Assembly: GCA_014529385.2 (NCBI GenBank)
Contig: CM043963.1
Coordinates: 76,687,412-76,751,411 of the forward strand
Direction of reading: 5' to 3'
DNA from: Adiantum capillus-veneris
Lineage: Eukaryota; Streptophyta; Polypodiopsida; Polypodiales; Pteridaceae
DNA: 64,000 nt
In this document: in pieces, positions 11,614 through 22,691 of the stretch
How the letters are laid out: each line of letters opens with the position of its first letter
How positions within the stretch are numbered: the stretch's first letter is position 1
Translations under genes and position numbers: made by a program
Notes under the pieces: generated by a model
What the model was told of the DNA's origin: nothing
Databases searched by the model: none
What the model saw: only the letters and a program-made list of their open reading frames with translations

Positions 11614-12408
11614 CTATTGCTTGATTTGCTTAAACTCTTCTAAAGTTCTGATTGATGGAGATGAATCGTCTTCAATAAGCTTTGCTTTGGCATCGGTCTC
11701 CATTTTTAATGTGGTTGAGGACTTTGTGCTGTTGTTCGCGGGTGACCAGTCTTGGTCTTCATTCTTTGTTTTCTTTGATGACTGCATCCTGTTTGCATTC
11801 TGTATCTCTAACATCTTCTGGGCCATTGGCATTCCCATTATGATGTCGTCTGGCATATCCTTTACTGTGATCACATGGAATTGAGCTGTGATGATTTGTG
11901 AAGTTACTTCAATGGTGGTGGAGATGATTCCCCAGCATTTCTCTCGTTTGTTTCCAGATATGCTTACAAATTTAGGAGCATCTCCTAGATATGGCTGGCC
12001 ACATCTTTTCCAAGTGTAAAAAGACATGAGGTTCTTGTCTAGCTGAAAATTTAGCATTACTTCACTTGACAACTTTTTTTCATTTTCACTGGTGATGTTG
12101 CACTTGATCTTCTCATAATTTCTTTCTGTATTGAGTGCTTTTGTGGTGGCAGTGTCCGTGGGTTGAACTTTTTCTACGTTGGCTTTGTCTTGATCACCTG
12201 CTTCCGTTGATGTTGGCTCGTTTTGTTGTAATACCGCACCTTTTTCTTGCAATTTTTGAACATTGTGTGCATGCATTTGAGTAACTTTTGATCTTGGAAG
12301 ATCCATTGTACTTTCTGGCAGAATATGTCTCTTCAGGGGAGATTTTGGTGGTGACCTTTGTGTAGCCTTCTGGACTTTAGCTTTCATTGACTTTGACTTT
12401 TTTGCCAC
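11614..12408 (-). pseudogene. E1 gag-like ORF with possible retropepsin-like tail
   Basis: A 264-codon minus-strand ORF begins with a Lys-rich segment (MAKKSKSMKAKVQKATQ), passes through a low-complexity linker, and ends with a compact segment FHVITVKDMPDDIIMGMPM. That segment resembles the C-terminal strand of retropepsin-like domains (hydrophobic, D-D-I-I-x-G-x-P), but no Asp-Ser/Thr-Gly active site is visible upstream. It is part of one broken gag-like frame spanning about 14,451-10,560. The protease reading is an inference. Confidence 0.45.
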
Positions 12409-12637
12409 ATGTTCTAGTAGCTTGAGTCTTTACATCATCTTCAGATAGTCCTTGACTTCAGGTTTGGCATCTATAGAGGCTTGTACAAGGTCATGAACCT
12501 ATTGAGAATCATTGCCATTTGCAACTCGATATGCATATGAGAGCTTGGTCTTACGCAATTGCTTGAACACTATGGAATTTTTTGGATTTTGACTCTAACC
12601 CGTGGAGATCAACTGAAACTTTTGTCCCTGATGATCT

Positions 12638-13638
12638 TCATAGAAGAATTTTTCTGCAGATTTTGATGGTTTTTTGGGTCAATGGAAAACTTCCAACAAC
12701 CATATGGTCTTCCAATGGTTTTTTCTTTGAAGGGGTCTGCTGGCTAGAAGTTCTTGGGCTTCTAACTGGTGTAGCATTTTTTGGTACTAGAGCTGAGCTT
12801 GATGAATTTGCAGATTCCCTCTTCCTAGGGTGATCACTATAGCCTACTTCATTGTGAGAGCTCAAAACTGTTTCGATCTGGTTGAGTCTCACCTTTTGGG
12901 ATTGTGAAGGTACACTTTGGGTAGCACTATTGATGTTTGGCATCCTTCTACATAGTTTCCTATGTATCTCCGTGAAGCATGACAAATTATTCCCCAAGTC
13001 AAGTTGTAGATAGCATTATCTTTGCCCTGATATTGTCTATCCCATGGGTCTCCTACGATATGAGCTTCTGTGGTTTCGAGATGCAAGGCATCATAGATGT
13101 TAGACTCTCGTCTATATCTATGACTATTTTGGTCGTATATGTTCATTTGGTCACAACATCAAAGCTTGATTTCTAATGGAGGAGAGTTTGGCTCTGAACA
13201 GATTTCTGGGTTCACTTGGGTAATATCCTTCGGCTCTAGAGAGGATGGGCTATAATAGATTATTTCCTCTGAAATGAACTATCCTTTCTGATCTATCACT
13301 AGACGCACTTCTATGAGCTGGTATGTGGGCCGTTCAAACACAGGTTGACCCTTTTTGTACAGTTTCCCTTTTTGGTCTACATAGTGTGCATATGAATTAT
13401 GTGTTCGATACAATGCTAACATCATTCTATTTGATGTGTCCCTTAGACTCGTGAATGATTGCACACTTATGGCAGTGGATGAAAAATCACTAGCAAACCT
13501 AACAGTCTTTTCAACCTTTGGCGATATCTCAACACCTTGACTAAATTCATGCAAGAATTTGTTGTTCAAAGAATCAATTTTAAGCTTTTCATGTGCATGT
13601 GCATCCTTATGTTGATTTTGAACTTGCAATGCTTTCAC
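12638..13638 (-). pseudogene. E1 gag-like region, repeated Y-D-G-Y modules 3 and 4
   Basis: Broken minus-strand frames (13638-13279, 13146-12889, 12997-12638) encode two further copies of the module seen at 13,672-14,451: YVDQKGKLYKKGQPVFE followed by YQLIEVRLV, and NIYDQNSHRYRRE followed by AHIVGDPWDRQYQGKDNAI. They are separated by stops and frameshifts. The shared pattern is Y-x-D-x-x-(G/S)-(H/K)-x-Y, then a strand ending E-x-x-(L/I)-(I/V). Confidence 0.5.
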
Positions 13639-13671
13639 TGGTGCTTCTAATGTTAATGCAGAATCATCTGA

Positions 13672-14451
13672 TTACATTAAAAGTGATGAGTTAAATGCAC
13701 TTACATCGAGATTCTCATTTCCAATTTGCTTCGTACCTTGCTTGTTGGCAGTTGATGTGTCCCTGTTGTTTGGATTTCTTGCACAATCTTCAGAAAAATG
13801 TCCACCTTTGCATCCATAATGTGAGCAATATTCCATGACTGGTGGTATTCCAACTGGCTCTGTCATGTCAAGATCTTGTTGAGAAATTTCTGCTTCTATG
13901 CCGGCCCGGTTGTCGGCATCTTCTTTCAAAACACTGAGCATCAAGCTGTAGATTGCATTATCTAGACCTTTGTACCGTCTTTGGTTTGGTTCTCCAATTA
14001 GACTGGCTTCTATTGGCTGATGTATTGGATATTCCATTACTGGCTCTCGACTATAGATGTGACCACTGTAATCCATGTACAATAACCGTGATCGCATATG
14101 CACTAAATGTATGTTTTGCTGGCCTGCACAGATTTCTAGATAACCACTTGGGTCAATTTTTTGCACTTCTATCTGCACTTCATCTTTGAGCTTGCAATGC
14201 CTGGCTCCACTGAAGTCTGTGAACATATGGGAGTTTTCTGAATCTGGCTTTATTCTGATCAATAGGATCTTGGCTCCTGTGTTGCTTTTGTTGTTCATCA
14301 AGTATCTATGGCCTTTTGAATCTATATACAAGACTTTATCTCCATTATATCCATAAAGCTGTAAAATCTGCTATGTTGCACTTGTACCTGTGTTACCACT
14401 GCTACTAGCTTGCTCTACTATACTTGAACTCTCAGCTTGAGATAACTCCAT
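13672..14451 (-). pseudogene. E1 gag-like protein with variant zinc knuckle and repeated modules
   Basis: The likely start is ATG at 14451 (MELSQAESSSIVEQ). One in-frame TAG follows, then 219 open codons. Two modules are visible (LYIDSKGHRYLM, and LYMDYSGHIYSREPVME with EASLIGEPNQRRYKG and LDNAIYSLM). The C-terminal part has CSHYGCKGGHFSEDC, a C-x4-C-x3-H-x4-C variant of the gag zinc knuckle (usual C-x2-C-x4-H-x4-C). Position after the leader and primer site fits a gag. The family is unknown to me. Confidence 0.55.
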
Positions 14452-14469
14452 GTCGACTGGTTCTATAAA

Positions 14470-14652
14470 AACTGTTTCCTAGCAGATTTTGGTATTAATT
14501 AGCAAAAAAAAAATGCTCGGGTTTGATAAAACCGCTCTTGCCAAAGTACTTTTGGCAAAACTGTCTCCTAGCAGATTTTGGTATTAATTATCAAAAAAAA
14601 AATTGCTCGGGTTTTATAAAACCACTCTTGCCAAAGTACTTTTGGCAGTCGA
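14470..14652. repeat. Tandem duplication in E1 leader
   Basis: Two adjacent copies of about 90-96 bp share the marks CTAGCAGATTTTGGTATTAA, GCTCGGGTTT and GCCAAAGTACTTTTGGCA. They differ by a few substitutions and in poly-A length. Confidence 0.8.
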
Positions 14653-15042
14653 TTTCTCTTAAACTCACAAGAGTTGATTAACTCTAGCTCGAAACTGTCA
14701 GAATTGATTGCAGCCTTTGAAATTATGAAAATCTAGGCCTTGAATAACCTAATCTGCATATTAGATTGTTATCCGTTTTTTCCACTTGACTTGAATTCAG
14801 CTCTTGTCAAGCTCCCAACTCTTTGCCTACAACCTGGTTCTTCAATCTGAGCTGAGTGAGTCAGCAAATGAGATTTTCAAATTCTATCCTTGCAAGGAGC
14901 TAAAGGACTAATCTGCAACTTGAAACTAAGTTAACAGGTACCAATTTGGATCCGATGGAACCCAAAATTGACGAGTGGCCTTGTATTATGTTGTTCTAGC
15001 ATTGTACAAGCTCAAAAGTCCAAAATCTTGTTTCTGGGGCTC

Positions 15043-16802
15043 AAAAGTAAATAATTTTGATTATTTACTTTTCCTAGTTTCTATGCTTTTTAGGCTTGTT
15101 TTGCCAAGTAATTATCTTGTTGTGGTCTCTGGACAAGTTTGGTTGAGTTTAATCAAGATTTGTCCAAGTTATCAACTGTTTAGTGTCCGCGGACTCTAAT
15201 TCCAAGAATCTGGCTTAAGTCTCAAATTTGTGATCCAAATTTCACTAAATTTGATTTGTGGAGTCTACTTAATGTGCTTGACCCTGTGGTATCTCAGTTG
15301 TGCAAAATTTCTCAATTCTAGAGCAAATGTAAATAATCGCGATTATTTATATCTTTTTTTTGTGGAAACTTTTTTTTTCAAAAGTAAATAATCGTGATTA
15401 TTTACTTTTGGTAATTTTTGGTCATCTGAGCATGTACACTTGTTTAGCACATCAAGATAATCCTAAGAGTCAAGTTTCACTAAATTTGAACAAGATTTAC
15501 CAAGTCACACTCAAGTTCTCGACATTCAGTACAAATTTCAGTTTTTATCAAGGTTTTGGTCTACTTTGTGTTCCAAACTTCATGAGCCTTCACAAAAGAT
15601 GTTTTCAATCATGATTAGAGTCTATGGTATCAACCTTGATCAGTTTTGAGCCAAAAGTTAATAATCGTGATTATTAACTTTTGACCTAAAATAACTTTTT
15701 TCCTAAACAGTCTTTTTATGATCTCTTGTAAGTCTATGAATCAAGTTAAAGCTTAATTTGGACAAGATTCATCAAGTTAGACTCAATTTCTCGACAATCA
15801 GTACAAATTTCAGTTTTTGTCAAGTTTTTGGTCTGTTTTGTGATCCAAACTCTATGAGCCTTCACAAAAGATATTTGCAATCATGCTTAGAGTCTATTTT
15901 GAGCCAAAAGTTAATAATCACGATTATTAACTTTTGACCTAAAATGAACAGTTTTTTCAACTTTTTCCCTAAACAGTCTTTTTATGATCTCTTTTGAGTC
16001 TCTGAGTCAAGTTAAAACTTAATTTAGACAAGATTCATCAAGTTTATCAATTATTTCCTGTCCACAAACTCTGATTTCAAAAATTTGGCTTAAGTCTCAC
16101 TTTTGTGATCCAAATTTCACCAAAATTGATTTGTGAGGTCTACTTGCTATGCTTGACCTTGTGGTATACCCAAATATGCAAGATTGTCAATTTTTGGAGC
16201 AGGTGTAAATAATCGTGATTATTTAATTCTTCTAAATTTTTACAAGTTTTTGTTCCAATCTTGACACAGATCTGTTAAGCACCTCAAGTTAAGGTCTCTA
16301 GTCATCAAGTTTGGACTATTTTTGGTCAAGTGGTCTTCAGTTTTCTGTCCGCAGACTGATTTTGCAAATTTGGTCACAATTTTCAATCCAGTGATCCAAA
16401 TCTTACCAAATTTGGTTTGTGGGCTTATTACAACATGGTAAAACTAGTGGTATGCCGACTTGGTCAAAAAAGTTGAAAAATGGAACAAATGTAAATAATC
16501 ACGATTATTTACAACTGACAACTTTTTTCATCTTTTTGATCAATTGAGTATATACACATGTTTATCACATCAATATAAGCCTATGATTCAAGTTTCATCA
16601 AGTTTGGACAAATTTTTTCCCAATTTACACTCAAGACTCAAAAAGTTAATACAAACTTTAGTTTTTACCCAGTTTTTTGCCATTTTGGTGATCCAAATCT
16701 TTTGTGCCTTTACAAAAGTTGTTTGTACACATGTAATGAGTCAATGGTATGAACCTTGATCAAATCTGAGCTGAAAGTTTATAATCGCGATTATTAACTT
16801 TG
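15043..16802. repeat. E1 leader array of AT-rich palindromes
   Basis: Eight palindromes share the core AATAATCRYGATTATT or a close variant: 15043-15072, 15330-15349, 15379-15410, 15652-15683, 15905-15936, 16206-16225, 16490-16513 and 16775-16802. Three of them (15379, 15652, 15905) have 15-base perfect arms (for example CAAAAGTTAATAATC) around two central bases. Spacing is mostly 250-300 bp and flanking sequence is partly repeated, so this is a diverged tandem array between the primer site and the gag-like ORF. A short form of the core is in both E1 LTRs. The role is unknown. Confidence 0.85.
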
Positions 16803-17469
16803 GTCCAAAATTGACACTTTTTTCAACTTTTTCACTGGACAGTCTTTTCATGATCTATTTTGAGTCTATGAATCAAGTCAAAACTTAATTTGGCCTAAAA
16901 TGTCAAGAAAAAGTAAATAATCTGAGTTTTGGCCAACTCTTGAAAATTTTAACTCAAAGTGTCCTTGAGCTTACCCACTGGTTCATACAACTTTTAGGCT
17001 TACTCTCTAGTTGGATTGAGTGGTTTGGAGTCTTTTCGTGCTATTTCGAGTCGTAGACCTGAAACTCTGCAACTTCACATAAACAACTCACAGATGGTTC
17101 GTTTAAAGTGAGCAATTTTCTGAGATCCCACCTCGGATTCTACTTACCCTACTCCTAGGTTCTACTGCAATTGGGTTGTGGAAAGTGTCAACAAACACTT
17201 GTTTTCTTGTTTTTTACGGTTTTCAGAGCCTTGATCTTAAGAATTTTCTCGCCTTTCAAACTTTCTCCAAATCCTAATCTAAATCTACAATCCTACCGCC
17301 TAAAGGCTCAACAAGTACGATTACTTCAAAGATACCTCTACACAGCAAAAGACGACAATCTAGAGCTATGCTGTTTCTAAAAGAAAGTTTTACTCTAGGT
17401 GAACCTAGAGAAAGTTAATGAACAAAGTTACACAAGAAGCTCGTGTTTTCCCTAGTTTAGGTCTATTCG

Positions 17470-17487
17470 TCCCCGGCAGTGGCGCCA
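17470..17487 (-). promoter_or_regulatory. E1 primer binding site (TGGCGCC type)
   Basis: The minus strand reads TGGCGCCACTGCCGGGGA two bases after the LTR end CCCACA. This closely resembles the TGGCGCC primer sites of several plant Ty3-lineage elements. It suggests, without proving, a Ty3-type origin for E1. Confidence 0.8.
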
Positions 17488-17489
17488 AA

Positions 17490-18959
17490 TGTGGGACGCA
17501 TGTCTAACCTCACCATCCTATCTTATTGCAGTATTAGAGAGAACCACGATTAATTTGTCAAACCATGGGACGAAGCTGACTCGACTAGTGCATAGAGGCT
17601 ACAAGAGGTTGTCAATCTCTTGGAAAACAACTAACAACTCACATCTAACTCAAGCTACACTCAAGTGACTGAAATCACCAAAAGCCAATCGCTCATCGGC
17701 AAGCAAATCACATCCGTTACAACATCAAATGACATCCAAATGTAAGAAAACTTCTAGGACAAGTTTATAAGACCTAAGCACACATGTCTATGGCCTCAAA
17801 CCCCACTTTAGGTCAAGTTTCAAAATCGCGATTATTAACAGCAGTGGATTTTTGACCTAGTCGTTTTCGACCCAGGCTGCATCTAAATGCTTAGCAATGA
17901 TGTCCCAATACCCCGCCTATGCTTAGTTTTTTATTTGAAAGTGTAAATTCCTATTTATGATGAAATCAGGCCGTGGGTCGGCGGCACCAAAAGCTACGAA
18001 ATACTATGAATGGCTTACGTCAATGCGTAGAGCTCTTACTTGCGGTTGCAATGCAACAAACGCATTCATAATGTGACAACCGGAGAGGGAGTAGGAAGCG
18101 CGAGAAGGAGATAAGTGAGCACCGTTAGCTCACACTGTGTATTTCTTATCCAAAAACTTAGTAAAATCTTTACAAAGTTGGCTTTTATACCTTAGCCAAG
18201 GTCTAAAATGTCTAATGTCCGGCGCCCAAGACCTTTGAGACTCCACACTTATTGTATCTGCAACCTAGGTACAGTAACTAACCTATTCTGTACAACTTGG
18301 AACTCCCATTGAGCCTGTTACACATTAAAATATTACACATTAGGAAAAGTTTGGACTCAAAAATGGGCCTTGTAAGAATTGTTGATGTGGCATATCTTTC
18401 AAACAATGGGGATCGGTATCGTTTTGCAAATAAGATCCAAACTTGTCGGAGGTTGGATATTTAGAATCTACTCTTCAATGCTATCTATTGATATATAGAA
18501 TGCATGTATCGGACATTGCCTTCATGTAGATCTAGAAAAAGGTGATTTTAGATTACCGTAACGGCAACAAAACCTGGCTTATTGAAAAAAAATGGCATAA
18601 CTTTCATAGAAGTCATCCAAACTTTTTGGAGCTTGGCTCTTTAGAATCCATTTTTCAAGAATTTTTGAATGATAGGTCATATCATGGGGTTCTAAGCAAT
18701 ATTTAGAGGGGTCTACCGGGTTGCTTTCTTTTGTACAACTTTGATGATGTGGCACTCTTAAAAGGCCCAAAAATGAGTTTAAAGTTTTCATAATGATGGC
18801 TTGAAATAAATCAGGAATTTATAATACGTTACCATTTTGGGAAAATGTGAAAAATGTGTAACTCCAATCTTTACTGCTTCTTCACTTTGATCTTCGATGT
18901 GCATCTGTATGTCTTCAGTCTTTAGCAGCTTCTGTTAACTGACATTGACTCAATTAATA
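17490..18959 (-). repeat. E1 5' LTR
   Basis: Direct repeat of 2709-3711/9514-9521. It is 1470 bp because of an extra segment at 18337-18796. It is followed by the target duplication GTATT at 18960-18964. The minus-strand start reads TATTAATTGAGTC where the other copy has TGTTAACTGAGTC, so the terminal TG is mutated. Confidence 0.85.
18337..18796. mobile_element. MITE-like segment present in only one E1 LTR
   Basis: This roughly 460-bp segment is absent from the other LTR, where ATTACA passes directly into ATGGCTTG. Its ends are imperfect inverted repeats: CATTAGGAAAA at one end against TTTTCATAATG at the other, extending to about 32 positions with roughly 24 matches. No target duplication is apparent, so a deletion from the other LTR is the alternative. 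Confidence 0.4.
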
Positions 18960-18964
18960 GTATT

Positions 18965-20550
18965 CTTCTTTCCAATAAGTCTTATCACAAAACTCAAATA
19001 CTTTGTCTAGTGAGCTCCAAACATTGGCTTTTCTTGTCCTAGCTTGACCATTGTCTCCATGATCTTTTACAGCATTGTGTAACTTCCTCCACTGCTCATA
19101 TTTTACCTTGTTGTAAATTAATTTTACCATACAAACTTCGAGAATCACCAAGCTTTGACTCCACCTATCGAAGGTTTGATTGGTATTTGATGAGTTGGAG
19201 TAGATCTTTTAGTATCAGCAATGATTTTTACATTACCTCCATGAATACCTATACTGAAAAGCACATCCTCAATCTTCTTTATATTTGATTCTTGTCGTGT
19301 CTTGTCTTTCACTTTCTATGTAAACTCAATATACAAATATACAATTTTTTCTACTATTCTGCATAAAGCATGAAGCATACACACATGAACTCTTTCCAAT
19401 GGAATGTTGAGAATAGGTTTGTAGTTTGGATCATTTAGGTGTCTATTAGGAAGCCTCTCTTGGTTTGAAGGATCCAAGATATTCACTTTAGTCATACAAT
19501 AAATACACAGGGTTTTTGAATTTCCCCCTTTTGATATGTTATACATGCATTTCAATGTTTTGAGATCACCTGCCATATGCCAACAAACTCGAAAGCTTCC
19601 AACACCATATACTTGTAGCATTTTTCCTATTGATTGATCTTTTATGATTTTTTGGTATATGTGTTTGGTGAAAGACCCAGCAGAAAATGTCATGATCTTC
19701 TGCATCAACCTTTATAAAAAAAGAAATCAAAGAAATAAAGAAATCATTGTAAACTCATATTTTCTTAACTCGAATAAGAAAAGTAGAAGTATATATACCT
19801 AGAATGTTCCTAGCCACCAGATATCATTTTCTGATTGGACACTAAAAAATGAAGGATGAGATTTGTCTATTTTTGCAACTTCATTTAAAGCAAGATTTAA
19901 TGCTCTATTCATCACCGTGATTGTCACACGTTCCGTTTTTTTCTACTTCAAAATTTCACATTCATCTAGCTTGATCACAAACACTAATTCATTGGAATTT
20001 TCTTCTGTTGTTATTCCATAGAAATTTACCATTCGTTGTTGTAAGCTTTCTAGATTGAGGAACAAATTATTGGTAATATTGAAGTCAAATAGACATTTTC
20101 CTTTTCTAAATTCTTTTGTTATATAAATGGGCTCTCCAACAAGTTGATCAACCTTCTACTTTTGGTTAAATCTAACTTTCTTCACTCTGTCGAGCAGTGG
20201 AAGCAAACTTGAGACAATATCCTTTTCTTTTAAATTCTTATTACGCACATGAACTAATTCTATATAAGCACCTCTACTTATTCCTCGATCATCAAGAGTT
20301 TCCTGAACTATGAAGATGTCTACCTGATTATCTGTACAAAAATTTTGACTATTGCTTTTTTCATCTTTGCAAACTTTGGGGCTTGTATCATTTTCTGAGC
20401 CACCATAGGAGAAATAAATGTTGAATACTCAGCAACGAGCTCTGGATCTACCTTCTTCTCCATAGGATGTATAAGATGCCTATTAAAAAGAGAAATATTT
20501 TCTTTTGAAATAAATGTAATTAAAAAAACTGAGAACTTAGTTTTAAACGG
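18965..20550 (-). pseudogene. 5' part of the split gene of unknown family
   Basis: The minus strand carries exon-like blocks. About 20,481-20,320 holds LIHPMEKKVDPELVAEY and follows a TTTTTAATAG acceptor. About 20,340-19,800 has several stops and holds LDDRGISRGAYIELVHV. About 19,715-19,316 follows a GT...AAAG intron and holds HMAGDLKTLKCMYNI with CIYCMTK. About 19,151-18,960 ends KTYWKEEY at the E1 insertion point. The frame continues across E1 into 2708 (NEPFKQ) when the duplicated GTATT is counted once. The GDLK...CxxC part could bind zinc. Family unrecognised. Several nonsense codons show that it is dead. Confidence 0.55.
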
Positions 20551-21621
20551 TATAATCATAGAGAAATACTTACTCTAAGGCTCTAATTCTCCTTTTAAAG
20601 CCACTTGTTCCAACTTTTTGATCTTTAATATTTGTGATCTTTTTTTTCTATTTCGTGTTCCAAGCAACGTATGTTATTCACAAGATTTCTTGAATTTTTT
20701 CTCTAGAGACTTCTTCTCTTCAGTAAGAGTGATTAACTCACCTATCAAACTTTCCTACTCTCTCTTTAAAATATTATTCTTTGTAGAAGAAATCATTAGT
20801 AAAAGCTTATAAAAATGAGAATTTGCTGACAAATTATTGCAATAACCTAGAAGGCCATAAAAAACTTATTCCCAATCAGGTACTTGCATAGCAGGCAATC
20901 CCCCCAAAACTTCCTTCACATTTTGAAAAATTACCTCACATGCATTTGTCCACACCAAGGGGTCCCCTTTAGCTGCTTGTTGACGAGGATATAAAAGTTG
21001 TGAAGAAAGGTAAGTAGACCTGGACAAGTATTTCATCTTATGGACAAAAGTAGCCCATTTCTTAGTGTTCTTCCAAATAGGCAACATTACCAGAGCTTTG
21101 TCTTTATCAGGATCTGCGTCTATGCCATTCTCAGAAATGACATGTCCGAGTAGCTTTATACTTGGTTGAGCTAGATGGAACTTTCTTGGATTTAATCAGC
21201 CCCCGCATTCATCATATCTCTTAAAAGCCAGTTCCAGCTTTGAACAATGAAGTAACCTATCACTATAGATGCAAAAGTTAGCTATAAAATCTTTGATAAA
21301 TTTTCCCAAGAAAGGAGCTAAAACTCAATTTTGCCTCTTTTCATAATAATCCGGTCCATTTGTGAACCCAAATGGTAAAACCTTGTAGCAAAAACACTCC
21401 CAAGGAGTAATAAAGGTGGTCTTCCCCTCGTCTTTAGGAGCAATTTTTAGTTGAAAATAACCTGAGAATCGATCACATACACTATATCTCTCATACCCTG
21501 CTACAATATCTAGGATTTCCTCAATAAAGGGCAAAGGCTAAGGACCTTTTATGTTGCCGCATTGAGTAGCTTGAAGTCTACGCATACCCTCCATCTACCA
21601 TCTTTCTTGGGGGTTATACGA
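20551..21621 (-). repeat. Array unit 1 (1,071 bp, subtype A)
   Basis: This is the unit adjoining the split gene. Its coiled-coil exon leads by a roughly 110-nt GT-AG intron into the next exon at 20,481. The codon after the conserved NI-x-D is CAA here, where the other units have TAA, so only this unit can read on. It has its own TAA (CE*HTLL) and a shorter A-run. Confidence 0.75.
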
Positions 21622-22691
21622 TATAATCATAGAAAAATACTTACTGTAAGGCTCTGATTCTCCTTTTAATGCAACTTGTTCCATCTTTTTAATCTTCAAT
21701 ATTTGTGATCTTTTTTTTTCTATGTCGTGTTCCAAGCAACGTGTGTTTTTCACAAGATTTCTTGAATTTTGTCTCTAGAGACTTCTTCTCTTCAGTAAGA
21801 GTGATTAATTGGCCTATCAAACTTTCCTTCTCTCTCTTGAAAAACTTTTTCTTTGTAGAAGAAATCATTAGTAAATGCTTATAGAAATCATAATTTGCTG
21901 ACAAATTATTGCAATAACCTAGAAGGCCATAAAAGACTTATTCCCAATCAGGTACTTGCATAGCAGGCAATCCCCCCAAAACTTCCTTCACATTGAAAAA
22001 TTACCTCACTTGCATTCGTCCACACCAAGGGGTCCCCTTTAGCTGCTTGTTGACGAGGATATAAAAGTTGTGAAGAAAGGTAAATAGACCTGGAGAAGCA
22101 TTTTACCTTATGGACAAAAGTAGCCCATTGCTTACTGTTCTTCGAAACACGCAACATTACCGGAGCTTTGACTTTATCGGGATCTGCTTCTATGCCATTC
22201 TCAGAAATGACATGTCCGAGGAGCTTTATACTTGGTTGAGCTAGATGAAACATTTTTGGAGTTAATCAGCCCCCGCATTCATCATATCTCTTAAAAGCCA
22301 GTTCCAGCTTTGAACAATGAAGTAACCTATCACTATACACGCAAAATTTATCTATGAAATTTTTGATAAATTTTCCCAAGAAAGGAGCTAAAACTCAATT
22401 TTGCCTCTTTTCATAATAAGCCGGTCCATTTGTGAGCCCAAATGGTAAAACCTTGTAGCAGAAACACTCCCAAGGAGGAATAAAGGTGGTCTTCCCCCAG
22501 TCCTCAGGAGCAATTTTTAGTTGAAAATAACCTGAGAATCGATCACATACACTATATCTCTCATACCCTACTACAATATCTAGGATTTCCTCAATAAAGG
22601 GCAAAGGCTAAGAAGCTTTTTTGTTGCCGCATTCAGTAGCTTGAAGTCTATGCATACCCTTCATCTACCAACTTGCTTGGGGGTTATACGG
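21622..22691 (-). repeat. Array unit 2 (1,070 bp, subtype A)
   Basis: The coiled-coil exon is open for 71 codons (21904-21689). The RT part has the subtype A mark: a TAG in place of the Tyr codon before PLPFIEE. Confidence 0.75.

Larger units (their letters stand above)
2709..18959 (-). mobile_element. E1: large non-autonomous LTR retroelement (LARD-like), minus strand
   Basis: LTRs lie at 2709-3711 plus 9514-9521 (3' LTR, interrupted by E2) and at 17490-18959 (5' LTR). The target duplication GTATT is present at 2704-2708 and 18960-18964. A purine tract (9522-9534, reverse strand AGGAAGGGGAGAA) adjoins the 3' LTR. A TGGCGCC-type primer site adjoins the 5' LTR. LTR termini on the minus strand are TG...CA in the 3' copy; in the 5' copy the initial TG has become TA. 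Without E2 the element is about 10.4 kb. The interior holds a broken gag-like frame and a long non-coding leader, and I find no reverse transcriptase, RNase H or integrase. It is therefore either non-autonomous or a very decayed element. It landed in an exon of a minus-strand gene. Confidence 0.85.

Noticed and set aside
9522-14451. Reverse transcriptase or integrase in E1
   Set aside because: I looked for the DD, GKxx and HHCC-type motifs in minus-strand translations and saw none. Only gag-like and retropepsin-like traces remain.
18951-18958. First placement of the E1 end at TTGACTCA
   Set aside because: It gave no target duplication. Extending by seven bases, where the LTRs still align (TATTAA/TGTTAA), gives TG...CA and a perfect GTATT duplication.
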